From the NCBI RefSeq assembly GCF_947387555.1, contig NZ_CANDNZ010000003.1:248001-312000 (forward strand): a stretch of DNA of 64,000 nt, read 5' to 3'. A program made the translations under genes and the position numbers. The stretch comes from Thalassomonas sp. RHCl1 (GTDB lineage Bacteria; Pseudomonadota; Gammaproteobacteria; Enterobacterales; Alteromonadaceae). Below, one piece after another: positions 44,455 to 52,742 of the stretch. The stretch's first letter is position 1; the number at the start of each line of letters is the position of its first letter. The notes below the pieces were generated by a model. The model did no database searches. It saw only the letters and a program-made list of their open reading frames with translations, and was not told the origin of the DNA.

Positions 44455-44724
44455 ATTCATCTCCTTATTGTTTATGGTGATAATAGCCGAGATAAGAATA
44501 ACAGCAATAACATCTATTATCACAAACGAAAGCTTATAATGGATGCCCTCTGAGTTTTTAGTTTTCCCCTTGCTGTATACTCTGCTGCTGTATTGCCTTA
44601 TAACAAGTTAAGATTATTGTAACTTTATTACTGGGTGCTTCATTTAAAACGAAATTAAATCAATGTATTAATGTGTTTGATGAAGTCAACCCAACTACAA
44701 GTCAGCCATATTAAGGAGGAATGA

Positions 44725-45834
44725 TTGATAGTTAAACAATTTATTATAGGAGTGGCTATATTAGTAATGGTTGCGTTAGTGGGATGCAGCCAGACGAAAG
44801 AAGAATTAAGTGTAGAAATAACCCAGCAGCTAGAAAAAAACTCTAAAGTACATGGGATCCCAGCACAAGCATTAGTAATTATGCATAATCAGGAGGTTTT
44901 GTATCGTAATAGTGTTGGCGTTAGAGATATAGAAAATGGCCTACCGGTAACGAATAAGTCGATATTTCCAATATATTCAGTAAGCAAACTGTTCGCCAGT
45001 ACTTTGGTGTTGCAGCTTTATGAATCTGGCCAATTGGATTTAGCTGCCCCGGCTTCAAAATATGTATCAACCTTACCCAGTTCTTGGCGTGATATTCGGG
45101 TTGAACAGTTTTTAAACCACGCTTCAGGAGTACCCGAATATTATGGTTATAAAAATGGGGAATACGAATTTCCGCGTACAATTGAAGAAGCATTTAATCG
45201 AATGAAAGATAAAGGATTGTCATTCAGTCCTGATACGCAAATGCAATATAACCAGACAAATTATTTAGTGATCAAAGCTGTTTTAGAGGCGATTACTGAT
45301 ATGTCTTATTACGAGCTGGTTAACAAGAAAATTATTAAACCATTGGGCTTAAAAGAGACTTGGTTTGGATTAAAAGAGGTACCTAAAGAGCACCTTGTTT
45401 CCTCGTACCTTCCCGAAAGTGGAGGCGGTTATTTAAAGAACGAGGTCCACTTTCCCGAATATGCTATTTCACATTCTGACGCTTATTCATCATTAGATGA
45501 TCTGAGCAAGTTTATGTCATCACTGGCACAAGGCCTGCTGATCTCACAACAGTCTTTGGTTGAACTTTGGCGCCCTTATAGATTATCGGATGGTGATGAA
45601 GGATATTTTTCCACAGGCTGGGATTATAACCGTGCAGGAGGTTGGCATGAAGTTGGGCACGATGGAGGGACTCTGGTAAGAGTGAGAATTTTGTTTCAGA
45701 GCAGTTTAGATGACCATTATATAATTGTTTATTTAACAAATGGTAACAAGGATGGTGTTTGGTCACGAACCCTTGTGGATTCAGTTCAAAATTATGTGAT
45801 GCCAGGTTTGTTTTCTCGAATCCCTATAAACTAA
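44725..45834 (+). CDS. Lipoprotein serine hydrolase of the beta-lactamase/transpeptidase (class C-like) family
   Basis: 369 residues. The start is TTG at 44725, four bases after a strong AAGGAGGA; an ATG at 44721 in another frame stops after four codons. LVMVALVGCS is the lipobox. Motifs: FPIYSVSKLFAST (SxxK nucleophile), MQYNQTNYLVIKAV (YxN) and WHEVGHDGGT (HxG-like third motif). PF00144 members cleave beta-lactams, esters or D-peptides. The gene is more AT-rich than its neighbours, suggesting acquisition. Confidence 0.85.
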   Translation: MIVKQFIIGVAILVMVALVGCSQTKEELSVEITQQLEKNSKVHGIPAQALVIMHNQEVLYRNSVGVRDIENGLPVTNKSIFPIYSVSKLFASTLVLQLYESGQLDLAAPASKYVSTLPSSWRDIRVEQFLNHASGVPEYYGYKNGEYEFPRTIEEAFNRMKDKGLSFSPDTQMQYNQTNYLVIKAVLEAITDMSYYELVNKKIIKPLGLKETWFGLKEVPKEHLVSSYLPESGGGYLKNEVHFPEYAISHSDAYSSLDDLSKFMSSLAQGLLISQQSLVELWRPYRLSDGDEGYFSTGWDYNRAGGWHEVGHDGGTLVRVRILFQSSLDDHYIIVYLTNGNKDGVWSRTLVDSVQNYVMPGLFSRIPIN

Positions 45835-45930
45835 CCATAAAATTTTGTTAAATAATTTCATGGTTAGGTTCTTGGCGTTTTTTATTTTAACAGGGGCTAA
45901 TTTGTGAAAATAAAGTTTAACATGCACGTC

Positions 45931-45965
45931 AATGCACAAAACGAATGCACAAAACGGGACACCCC
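45931..45965 (+). repeat. 13-bp direct repeat next to an IS200-type end-like motif
   Basis: AATGCACAAAACG occurs twice in tandem (45931-45943, 45944-45956), followed by GGGACACCCC at 45956-45965 and AAAGTTTGATTTTG. The same GGACAyCyCyAAGTTT pattern occurs in the hairpin at 47673. Probably a residue of an IS200/REP-type element; no gene between 45835 and 46115. Confidence 0.5.
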
Positions 45966-46115
45966 AAAGTTTGATTTTGTTGATACTTAGGTCGACACCG
46001 TTAAAACAAGGTACCAGATAAATCGTCAGTCTTGGAAGGGGAATAAGTAGTCTGAGGCAGAAAAGTATGAAGTGGCTTTAGATAAGCCACTTCTATCACA
46101 AACGGCTAATATCCG

Positions 46116-47525
46116 CTAAAACGGCAGCGGCATCGGTTTTTCATTAACCTTAAGCTCGCTGTCTTTCAGGCTGATACTGGTGCTGTAGCCTTTATCCGTT
46201 GCCACTAACAAACCTTGCTGTTCAAGCGACGCTAATATGGTCGGTACTTGTTGAGCAGCTATTTGCGCCAGTTGCTCTTCACTCATGCCTTGGGTTTGCG
46301 GGTTATTTTGTAATTGAGCTTTCATCGCATGTACGGCAATAAATTCAATCACGGCTTTATCGCCGCTTAGCTTACCGTCAACTAAGGCATGTGACAGCCA
46401 GAAAGCCGGATCCAGTAGTTGATCCGGTAATGCGCTGATGCCCACTAAGCTGGTATGAAGGTTACTGTTAAAGCTGCCTTGCGGGAAAGTGCCACGTAAG
46501 CTGGTGATGTTCACTTGAGGCTCGCCGGCCACTAAAGACAACAGATTAGCGCCCATAAACTCCATTGCCTTAGCACCTGCTTCTTCAGCTGACAGCTGAT
46601 TGAGTGTGTTGGTAAAATCCAGGTAAGACTTCAAAAATGCTTGGCTGATATTGGTGATCTCAAACTCAAGGGCCAGATCTTCACCGTGGAATTCATCTAT
46701 ATCGACCTTTTTAGTGCCGTAGGCAAGTTGCATATTCCCCTGTTGTTTTTCCTGATTGAGCTCAGTAATGACCTTTATATACAGGTCGGCAATGTCAATG
46801 TTTTCGTTTTGTGCTTTATTATTGAACTTGATGGCAGAAAAGTTAATGGTTGTATCAGAGTCATAAAAAGCACCTTCAAAGATTTCTTCAAGGGAGGAGG
46901 ATATCTTCATATCCATAGTCAATCTTTCAACCTTGGCGTCCATTAACTCTGAAGTGGCGGAAAAGCTATCGACCCCTCCCAGGTAAGTTAATTGTTCATT
47001 CTGATATTGCCCTTTGCCCTGAAAACCGCTAAAAGTTAACTGAGTTTTATGCTCTTCAATATCGGCAGTAAATGACGGAAAGCTGTCGTTATAGTGATAA
47101 CCACCTAAAACATTCATATTGCCATGAGCCTGATAAAAAGGAGTTTGCTCAGCCCAATCCAAATGTTCACGTAATTGCTCACCGGCAACTTGTACCGTCC
47201 AGCCGAGCCAACCAAAACCGGCATGTTCACCAAAGCGAAAGGGGCCGTGGGAAGCGCTAAAATCGACTTCTACGGAAAAAGGGTCAACTTCAGGGGCATC
47301 TGATACACCCGAGACAGCATTGACATCCATGCTTACCAGCAAGGTTGCCCGGGTTGAAAACCAGGATGATTCCATGTTTTTTACTTCAACCGTGTATGCC
47401 GGATTTACATTCGCGGCAGTGATTATTTCATCAATAGACGACTCAAGTTGAGTGCCAACAATCTTAGGTGCAACAACACCGGTAAGCACTGCTGCCGGAA
47501 GCAATACAGTTAATAGTTTTTTCAT
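46116..47525 (-). CDS. YdgA-like (DUF945) protein
   Basis: 469 residues. MKKLLTVLLPAAVLTGVVAPKIVG is a signal anchor, then VKNMESSWFSTRATLLVSM, the DUF945 opening, an FSASHGPFRFGEHAGFG segment (HGP motif), and a helical/beta repeat body ending SEEQLAQIAAQQVPTILASL. YdgA family proteins are inner-membrane-attached periplasmic proteins of unknown function. The gene has its own upstream region. Confidence 0.85.
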   Translation of the reverse strand: MKKLLTVLLPAAVLTGVVAPKIVGTQLESSIDEIITAANVNPAYTVEVKNMESSWFSTRATLLVSMDVNAVSGVSDAPEVDPFSVEVDFSASHGPFRFGEHAGFGWLGWTVQVAGEQLREHLDWAEQTPFYQAHGNMNVLGGYHYNDSFPSFTADIEEHKTQLTFSGFQGKGQYQNEQLTYLGGVDSFSATSELMDAKVERLTMDMKISSSLEEIFEGAFYDSDTTINFSAIKFNNKAQNENIDIADLYIKVITELNQEKQQGNMQLAYGTKKVDIDEFHGEDLALEFEITNISQAFLKSYLDFTNTLNQLSAEEAGAKAMEFMGANLLSLVAGEPQVNITSLRGTFPQGSFNSNLHTSLVGISALPDQLLDPAFWLSHALVDGKLSGDKAVIEFIAVHAMKAQLQNNPQTQGMSEEQLAQIAAQQVPTILASLEQQGLLVATDKGYSTSISLKDSELKVNEKPMPLPF

Positions 47526-47672
47526 TAAGATAAATCCAAATTACAAATGGGATGGAAAGGAGGCTTGATATTATTATTTCCATCATTATCTCATATTTAC
47601 AGGCGGCTGTAAGTTAAAATGTAAAATATTTGTTATGAAAGATGCTGGCGTTATTAATTTTCACAACCGAAC

Positions 47673-47699
47673 AGGACATCTCTAAGTTTTGAGTGTCCT
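47673..47699 (+). repeat. REP-like hairpin upstream of a transposase pseudogene
   Basis: AGGACA-T-CTC (47673-47682) pairs with GAG-TGTCCT (47691-47699) leaving one bulged T and loop TAAGTTTT. Placement about 40 bases before the transposase start is what is expected of REP/IS200 subterminal hairpins. Confidence 0.55.
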
Positions 47700-47738
47700 T
47701 GATTACTTCTAGTTATTTTACTGGCAATGGTGTTCACT

Positions 47739-47982
47739 ATGACTCACGCATGACGTTCCCAAATTTCCCTTTTCGATACCTGTTATTACCATTTGGTTTC
47801 CCGCTGTATTTGTCGCACTTTACTGTGCGGTGATGATAAATATATCAACAAGAATTATCATCACAGGTGGCAGTGGATGGTTGATCGTATCCGTTTTCTT
47901 ACCTCGGTATTTTTGATTGAAGTGGCCGCTTATTGTAGTGATGTCAAATCACTACCACTTAGTGGTATATGCTAGCCTTTGA
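47739..47982 (+). pseudogene. REP-associated tyrosine (IS200-like) transposase, N-terminal remnant
   Basis: From the ATG at 47739 the frame reads MTHA, then a stop (TGA at 47751, one base from CGA for Arg), then RSQISLFDTCYYHLVSRC, LLCGDDKYINKN, RWQWMVDRIRFL and SVFLIEVAAY. A one-base frameshift near 47930-47940 follows, after which MSNHYHLVVYAS continues to a stop at 47980. This matches the start of Y1_Tnp/REP-associated transposases (ISL-D-T-xYYHxVSRC-xxRxxLCG ... RRQWxxDRIRFL ... AYAVMSNHYHLVV); HYH is the HUH metal motif. The C-terminal catalytic Tyr region is missing. Non-functional. Confidence 0.85.
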
Positions 47983-47999
47983 TTTCCGCTCCATGGCAT

Positions 48000-48119
48000 T
48001 TATTGCCCTTTAGCAAACTCTTCAAAAATTCGTTGAACCGATAATTTGGTCTCAAATTCATTTAAGGTAGTTCCTTGCGCATTGCTGATATTAACACTAG
48101 AAATACCCCCATATATTTC
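48000..48119 (-). pseudogene. Short coding-like remnant, unknown protein C-terminus
   Basis: Minus-strand open frame of 39 codons ending at TAA 48000-48002: it reads EIYGGISSVNISNAQG, then TTLNEFETKLSVQRIFEEFA, KGQ. It has protein-like composition but no start codon; an in-frame TAG lies directly upstream (48120-48122). I read it as the tail of a degraded gene; family unknown. Confidence 0.3.
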
Positions 48120-48350
48120 CTAATGATTTGAAAAGCTTATTTATTGCTTCATATCAAACTTCAGGGATATTCGTTTGTGGATGCCCCATACTTTTGATAC
48201 TTTTGCCAACCAGGGAAAAGGCATAAAATTTGACGAATAGTTTTTATTTGAGCATTCAATAACACAGATGGCTAACGATATAAATATTGCCACAATTAAC
48301 AACTTAGAAAATCAATAGACCCAAAACCACTTTAGGAAAGAAATATAGCT

Positions 48351-49802
48351 ATGCGGATACTACGAAAATCACTAAGGATATTGTCTAGCAGTACGCTATT
48401 GCTTTTAACTGCCTGTAGCGGTGGTGGAAATTCCGATAATACGGGATTAGATACAATCCCTCCGGTTATTACCCTTCATGGTGACAGCACAATGACTTTG
48501 CCCCTGGGAAGAAGTTATAGTGAGCCAGGAGCAAGTGCTACCGATAATGAAGATGGCGTTGTTGAGGTTGCTATTTCCGGCGCTATTGATACCAGCACTT
48601 TAGGTAATTACACCCTTACCTATACCGCAACTGACATTGCCGGCAATAGCGCGAGTATAACCCGTGATATTATTGTCTCGGCTCCCAGACCTTTTATCAC
48701 CACGTGGGAAACCAATGCCAACGGTAAAGCCTTTTCAGACGATAATCAAATCATGATAGATACTGATGGCACGGGATATGACTATCAGGTCGACTGGGGT
48801 GACGGCACCGTGGATGAACATGTTACCGGTGATATCGTACACACATACGCTGCTGAAGGTACCTATACCGTTACAATAAACGGTAGTTTTCCTCAACTTT
48901 ATTTTGAAGCGCCTATTGACGAATATTATGATCTTTATAGCAGTGACCACAACAAGCTACGTTCAATCGAGCAATGGGGCGATATTGAGTGGCGTTCAAT
49001 GCATCGCGCTTTTGCAGGCTGTAAATCCCTGATCAGCAATGCAACGGATAAACCTGATTTGTCGAATGTGAGCGACATGAGCTCTATGTTTGAGGGTGCT
49101 GAAGTATTTAATCAGGACCTTAGCAGCTGGGATGTGTCTAATGTTACGGATATGAGTGCTATGTTCTTTGGGGCCAAGGTTTTTAATCAGGGGCTAAGCA
49201 GTTGGGATGTATCGAATGTTACCGATATGAGCGACATGTTCTTTCTTGCTGAGGCCTTCAATCAAGAGCTAAATAGCTGGGATGTATCGAATGTTACTGA
49301 TATGAATGGCATGTTCGATTTTGCTAAGGCCTTTAATCAAGAGCTAAACAACTGGGATGTATCGAATGTCATGGATATGGGCCATATGTTCTATATGGCA
49401 AAGGTCTTTAATCAGGAGCTAGGCAGCTGGGATGTATCGAATGTCACGGATATGGGCGCTATGTTCTCTGGGGCCGAGGCCTTTAATCAGGATCTAAGCA
49501 ATTGGGATGTATCGAATGTCATGTCTATGCACAGCATGTTCGGGAATGCCGGTAACTTCAATCAGGATCTAAGCAGTTGGGATGTATCAAATGCCACAAA
49601 TATGTTTGGGATGTTTGACGGAGTAACACTTTCAACAGAGAACTATGACGCATTACTGATTGGTTGGCTTAACTTTCCTTTGCAGCACAATATTTCTTTC
49701 CACGCTGGCAATAGTCAATATTCAAATTCAGCGCAAAGTGCCAGAGATGTTCTCACGGTTACCTATGGGTGGAACATCAGCGATGGTGGTGTTGCCAATT
49801 AA
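48351..49802 (+). CDS. Surface lipoprotein with BspA-like (DUF285) 25-residue repeats
   Basis: 483 residues. LLLLTACSGGG is the lipobox region. Residues about 35-110 form an Ig-like HYR/DUF5011 domain (DTIPPVITLHGDSTM, YSEPGASATDNEDG, YTLTYTATDIAGN). A PKD-like segment follows (YQVDWGDGTVDEHVTGDIVHTY). From residue 247 there are seven 25-residue repeats with core FNQxLSSWDVSNVTDM, the DUF285/BspA pattern found in adhesins of Mycoplasma, Bacteroidetes and marine bacteria. Presumed surface binding protein. GGAAAG precedes the ATG. Confidence 0.85.
   Translation: MRILRKSLRILSSSTLLLLTACSGGGNSDNTGLDTIPPVITLHGDSTMTLPLGRSYSEPGASATDNEDGVVEVAISGAIDTSTLGNYTLTYTATDIAGNSASITRDIIVSAPRPFITTWETNANGKAFSDDNQIMIDTDGTGYDYQVDWGDGTVDEHVTGDIVHTYAAEGTYTVTINGSFPQLYFEAPIDEYYDLYSSDHNKLRSIEQWGDIEWRSMHRAFAGCKSLISNATDKPDLSNVSDMSSMFEGAEVFNQDLSSWDVSNVTDMSAMFFGAKVFNQGLSSWDVSNVTDMSDMFFLAEAFNQELNSWDVSNVTDMNGMFDFAKAFNQELNNWDVSNVMDMGHMFYMAKVFNQELGSWDVSNVTDMGAMFSGAEAFNQDLSNWDVSNVMSMHSMFGNAGNFNQDLSSWDVSNATNMFGMFDGVTLSTENYDALLIGWLNFPLQHNISFHAGNSQYSNSAQSARDVLTVTYGWNISDGGVAN
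49089..49613 (+). repeat. Seven 75-bp tandem repeats (25-residue DUF285 units)
   Basis: Each unit starts near TT(T/C)NNNGGGGCC...GCC and carries the nearly constant AGCTGGGATGTATCGAATGT block; repeats agree strongly at DNA level, so copy number could vary by recombination. Confidence 0.85.
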
Positions 49803-49860
49803 GTTGACTATGCAAAATGTGAATGTTCAGGCAGCGTTTTTTAAAAATACTGACTGAGGT

Positions 49861-49895
49861 GATAAATATTGGGGGCCAATCTCCCAATATTTATC
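49861..49895. terminator. Perfect 13-bp hairpin after the repeat lipoprotein
   Basis: GATAAATATTGGG (49861-49873) / CCCAATATTTATC (49883-49895), 9-nt loop. Lies 58 bases after the stop; no T-run, so function as a terminator is uncertain. Confidence 0.5.
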
Positions 49896-50066
49896 CTACA
49901 TTATTTGTTGTCCGCTGTTGGTCGCCTAAACGAGCGAAGTGCGTATGCCAAATTGAGTGCGGACAATGTCTGGAAAGTGGCAGAAAGCGTCCATGCTTGC
50001 TAATTCTTTGCGTTGGTCATATATCTGTAGCTTTCGAAAGTGCTAAAGCATCATCTAGTTCAATTA

Positions 50067-51521
50067 TCACATATTGACATCATAGGTTTTATTCATGATA
50101 TCAACAGAGATATTGTTATTGTGCTTGAAAGCAACAATTCGGTTGACCTTAAGCTGCTTACTTCGGACAAAATCAATAAAGGTTTTTGTGTAACTTGGTA
50201 TTACCTTAGCAATGGTATTATCGTAAGGAATGTGCAGAAAGTCTGCTTGAAAAATAATCCCGCTGTCTTTGAAATATACAAAGCTTTGCCTTTTTGAGTG
50301 CATATTTTCCAATACATAAAAATGTGCTCCATCAATGACTTGCTCATGTTCAATGGTTTGAAACTTGAACCTGGTGATATCGTCAGCAAAGCGTGGGTAG
50401 GCTTTGATGGCAGAAATACTATATTCATCGGCAAGTATTTCAATACCCTGATCCACAAAGACTTTGAGGCCATCAATTTGATCTCCGTGAGGATGGGTAA
50501 CATAAACAGAGGTGATTTTCTTATTTGGAAATTTTTCAAGAATAAGCTTGATAGTTTTCTCTGCTAAATCGGAATCTTCAGTTGCACCATATACCGCAAT
50601 TTTATCACCGTTCACTTTAAACAAGCTATTTTGATAGGCTGAAGCATCGGTAACAAGGTATAGGTCTTGTGCAATTTCTTTTGACACTAACACCCCGTCC
50701 CATTTAGGGATTTTGGAGTTATATCCTTCTGGAACCTGAAGTTTGCCAGGGTCCACTTTATCAATGATGCCAAAGTGATCATTAAAGGTTATATAGGTTG
50801 GTTCCGTTGTTCCTTCAAAATATTTGTGTACGGTTCTGGCATAGGTTAAACCTCTAGTCGTTTGATAGTCACTATAGACAAAAATGCCACTTTGGCCCCC
50901 CTTGTTGATTGACACAAGCTGCAATGGATTGTGACTAAATTTATAATCGATAACATTATCATCAGAAATTTTATGGGTAAGCGTTGTGTTTCCCGGTATG
51001 CTGTCCTGGTGAAGGGTAATATTTTCCTCAATATTGGCTTCTTCAAAGAGAGGCCTTACTGCCAGAAAGTCGAAATTCATGACAATATGGTTTTTAAAGA
51101 TATCAAAGTAATCCATGCCTCTTTTGAAACTAGCTTTCCCTATGGTCGTGGCACTTCTTTCATAAAAAAAACTTTCTGTATTATTCTGCATTTTAACTCT
51201 GTCGTATAGCCGCCCGCCTGCATAATAAAGGATATCGTTATCATAAAAATGCTTTCTTGCCAGATCCACCTCGGCCGATCTTACCGACATGTATACGTTT
51301 GGTGTTTTATAGTCCCAATAATTAAGGTCTCTATATTGTTTGTTTGTGAAGTGCTGATTCAGTGTGAAGGCGTTAATTGACAGTGTTTTTTGATAGTGTG
51401 TTTTGAGCTTAGCGACAAACTCTTCAGCTTCTGCGGCTAATGCTGTTGATATCGTGATGTTGAAGAATGTCAAACAAGCAAATACAAAGGTGCGTGAATA
51501 ACGTGTTAGGTTAACTTTCAT
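50067..51521 (-). CDS. Secreted MBL-fold metallo-hydrolase with altered zinc motif
   Basis: 484 residues with signal peptide (FFNITISTALA). The N-terminal about 250 residues are beta-rich and unassigned; the C-terminal part is a metallo-beta-lactamase fold: VYVTHPHGDQIDGL near residue 345 and FQADFLHIP near residue 430 with a later FKHNNN. The usual zinc motif HxHxDH reads HPHGDQ here, so the last His is Gln; this may leave a single-metal or altered site. Not one of the true beta-lactamase subclasses by motif. The gene is AT-rich and faces away from the cassette region. Confidence 0.7.
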   Translation of the reverse strand: MKVNLTRYSRTFVFACLTFFNITISTALAAEAEEFVAKLKTHYQKTLSINAFTLNQHFTNKQYRDLNYWDYKTPNVYMSVRSAEVDLARKHFYDNDILYYAGGRLYDRVKMQNNTESFFYERSATTIGKASFKRGMDYFDIFKNHIVMNFDFLAVRPLFEEANIEENITLHQDSIPGNTTLTHKISDDNVIDYKFSHNPLQLVSINKGGQSGIFVYSDYQTTRGLTYARTVHKYFEGTTEPTYITFNDHFGIIDKVDPGKLQVPEGYNSKIPKWDGVLVSKEIAQDLYLVTDASAYQNSLFKVNGDKIAVYGATEDSDLAEKTIKLILEKFPNKKITSVYVTHPHGDQIDGLKVFVDQGIEILADEYSISAIKAYPRFADDITRFKFQTIEHEQVIDGAHFYVLENMHSKRQSFVYFKDSGIIFQADFLHIPYDNTIAKVIPSYTKTFIDFVRSKQLKVNRIVAFKHNNNISVDIMNKTYDVNM

Positions 51522-51688
51522 CGGTAATTCCTTATTTTTATTTAGGTTAGATCACCCGTGCCAAATAAAAAGTGGTGAGTTTTGCGCAAAAATAGTGTTG
51601 GGCAAAGAGGCACTGGATGACTAGCTCCTATCAACCAGATAGCCCTAATTAGGGCTAATATAGATCTTCGTTTAACGTTACAACAGGC
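51522..51688. other. Divergent region with an 18-bp palindrome
   Basis: TAGCCCTAATTAGGGCTA at 51640-51657 is a perfect palindrome, a possible operator. CGTTTAACG at 51669-51677 could be the 5' core (R') of the upstream candidate cassette. Confidence 0.45.
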
Positions 51689-51904
51689 ATGTTATGTAAA
51701 AATGCGAGGGGTCAAGTTTTACAAAAGTTTACATGTGATTTTGCTGAAATATTGTCGCTTGAAAATTCAGTTTTTGGCTGTCTTGCTTTGCTAGTTAAGT
51801 TGTCATGTTTTGCCATAATTCATCATGACTTGAGCATTGTTCTAGCAAAACTTAAAGATATACTAGCCCTCACTAAATGGGCGCAACATAGTAAGTGGTT
51901 ATAG
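51689..51904 (+). CDS. Possible ORF of an upstream gene cassette, unknown product
   Basis: 71 codons from ATG 51689 to TAG 51902, ending 6 bases before an attC-like site, which is how cassette genes normally end. It begins MLCKNARGQVLQKFTCDFAE and ends LTKWAQHSKWL. There is no ribosome-binding site and no family. I keep it only because of the position; it may not be translated. Confidence 0.25.
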   Translation: MLCKNARGQVLQKFTCDFAEILSLENSVFGCLALLVKLSCFAIIHHDLSIVLAKLKDILALTKWAQHSKWL

Positions 51905-51910
51905 ATACTC

Positions 51911-51999
51911 GTTTAAACCGGGACCAATAACAGTTGGTTCTTGCTCCTGCGTCGCTTATTTTGACCAACGATTATTTCCCCGTTAATGGGGCGTTAGAG
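51911..51999 (+). other. attC-like recombination site 1 (cassette 5' boundary)
   Basis: R'' candidate GTTTAAA(C) at 51911; AACCGGG (51916-51922) pairs with CCCCGTT (51978-51984) 6 of 7; GTTGGT (51933-51938) pairs with ACCAAC (51964-51969); R' is GTTAGAG at 51993-51999 (GTTRRRY, one mismatch) in GCGTTAG. Length 89, in the normal attC range. The recombination point would be between 51993 and 51994. Confidence 0.7.
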
Positions 52000-52010
52000 G
52001 CTATTTAACT

Positions 52011-52742
52011 ATGAAATCAATTATTCTACTTATACTCGTTTTTCCTTGTATTGCTTTTGCAAAGAATGAAAGTGTTAAACAACTTAAAATTAAAAAATTA
52101 AGTGATAACGTCTATCAGCATATTTCATCTAGGAGGGTTGAACCATGGGGGGTAGTAGAGGCATCAGGTCTCGTTGTTATTAATGGTACTGAAGCACATA
52201 TGATTGACACTCCTTGGACAACTCAGGGAACTAAAGAATTAATTGAGTGGATTGAAGCTAAAGGGCTAACTTTGAAAAATACTGTCGTTACTCATTTTCA
52301 TGAAGATGCTAGCGGCGATTTACCACTTTTAAATGATCTAAAAATAAAAACTTATGCAACATCATTAACCAACAAACTGCTCAAATCAAACCAAAAAGAA
52401 ACGTCTAGTGATGAAATATCAAGTAATACATTTGAATTAGTTGATGGTGTCGTGAGTGTTTTTTACCCGGGAGTAGGACATACAGAAGATAATATTGTTG
52501 TTTGGCTGCCTAAGGAAAAGATACTATTCGGCGGCTGTTTTGTTAAAAGCCTGCACAATAAACATTTAGGCTATACTGGGGACGCTGTTATTGGTGAATG
52601 GTCAAACTCTATTCAGAAAGTCATTAATCGCTATCCTGATATTAAGTTAGTTGTTCCTGGGCATGGTAAAGTTGGAGACGTTAGTTTACTCACTCATACA
52701 CAAAAATTAGCTTTGTCTGCAAAGGCCTCTAACAAGGACTAA
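52011..52742 (+). CDS. Subclass B1 metallo-beta-lactamase
   Basis: 243 residues with signal peptide MKSIILLILVFPCIAFA, so a periplasmic enzyme hydrolysing beta-lactams including, in this subclass, carbapenems (activity here is inferred). All zinc ligands are present: His95, His97, Asp99 (HFHED), His157 (GVGHTEDN), Cys176 (FGGCFVKS) and His218 (VPGHGKVGD), i.e. BBL His116/118, Asp120, His196, Cys221, His263; Lys179 fits the Lys224 position. Order and words (VVWLPKEKILFGGCF, FYPGVGHT, YATSLTNKLLK) resemble the IMP and DIM/TMB branch. The gene starts 17 bases after a cassette boundary, its stop lies in the following attC-like site, and it is more AT-rich than its neighbours. Confidence 0.95.
   Translation: MKSIILLILVFPCIAFAKNESVKQLKIKKLSDNVYQHISSRRVEPWGVVEASGLVVINGTEAHMIDTPWTTQGTKELIEWIEAKGLTLKNTVVTHFHEDASGDLPLLNDLKIKTYATSLTNKLLKSNQKETSSDEISSNTFELVDGVVSVFYPGVGHTEDNIVVWLPKEKILFGGCFVKSLHNKHLGYTGDAVIGEWSNSIQKVINRYPDIKLVVPGHGKVGDVSLLTHTQKLALSAKASNKD

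Larger units (their letters stand above)
47526..48350. other. 825-base region of decayed mobile and coding remnants
   Basis: Holds the REP-like hairpin (47673-47699), the transposase pseudogene (47739-47982) and a coding-like minus-strand remnant (48000-48119), described separately. The last 230 bases are upstream region of the repeat lipoprotein gene. Confidence 0.6.
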
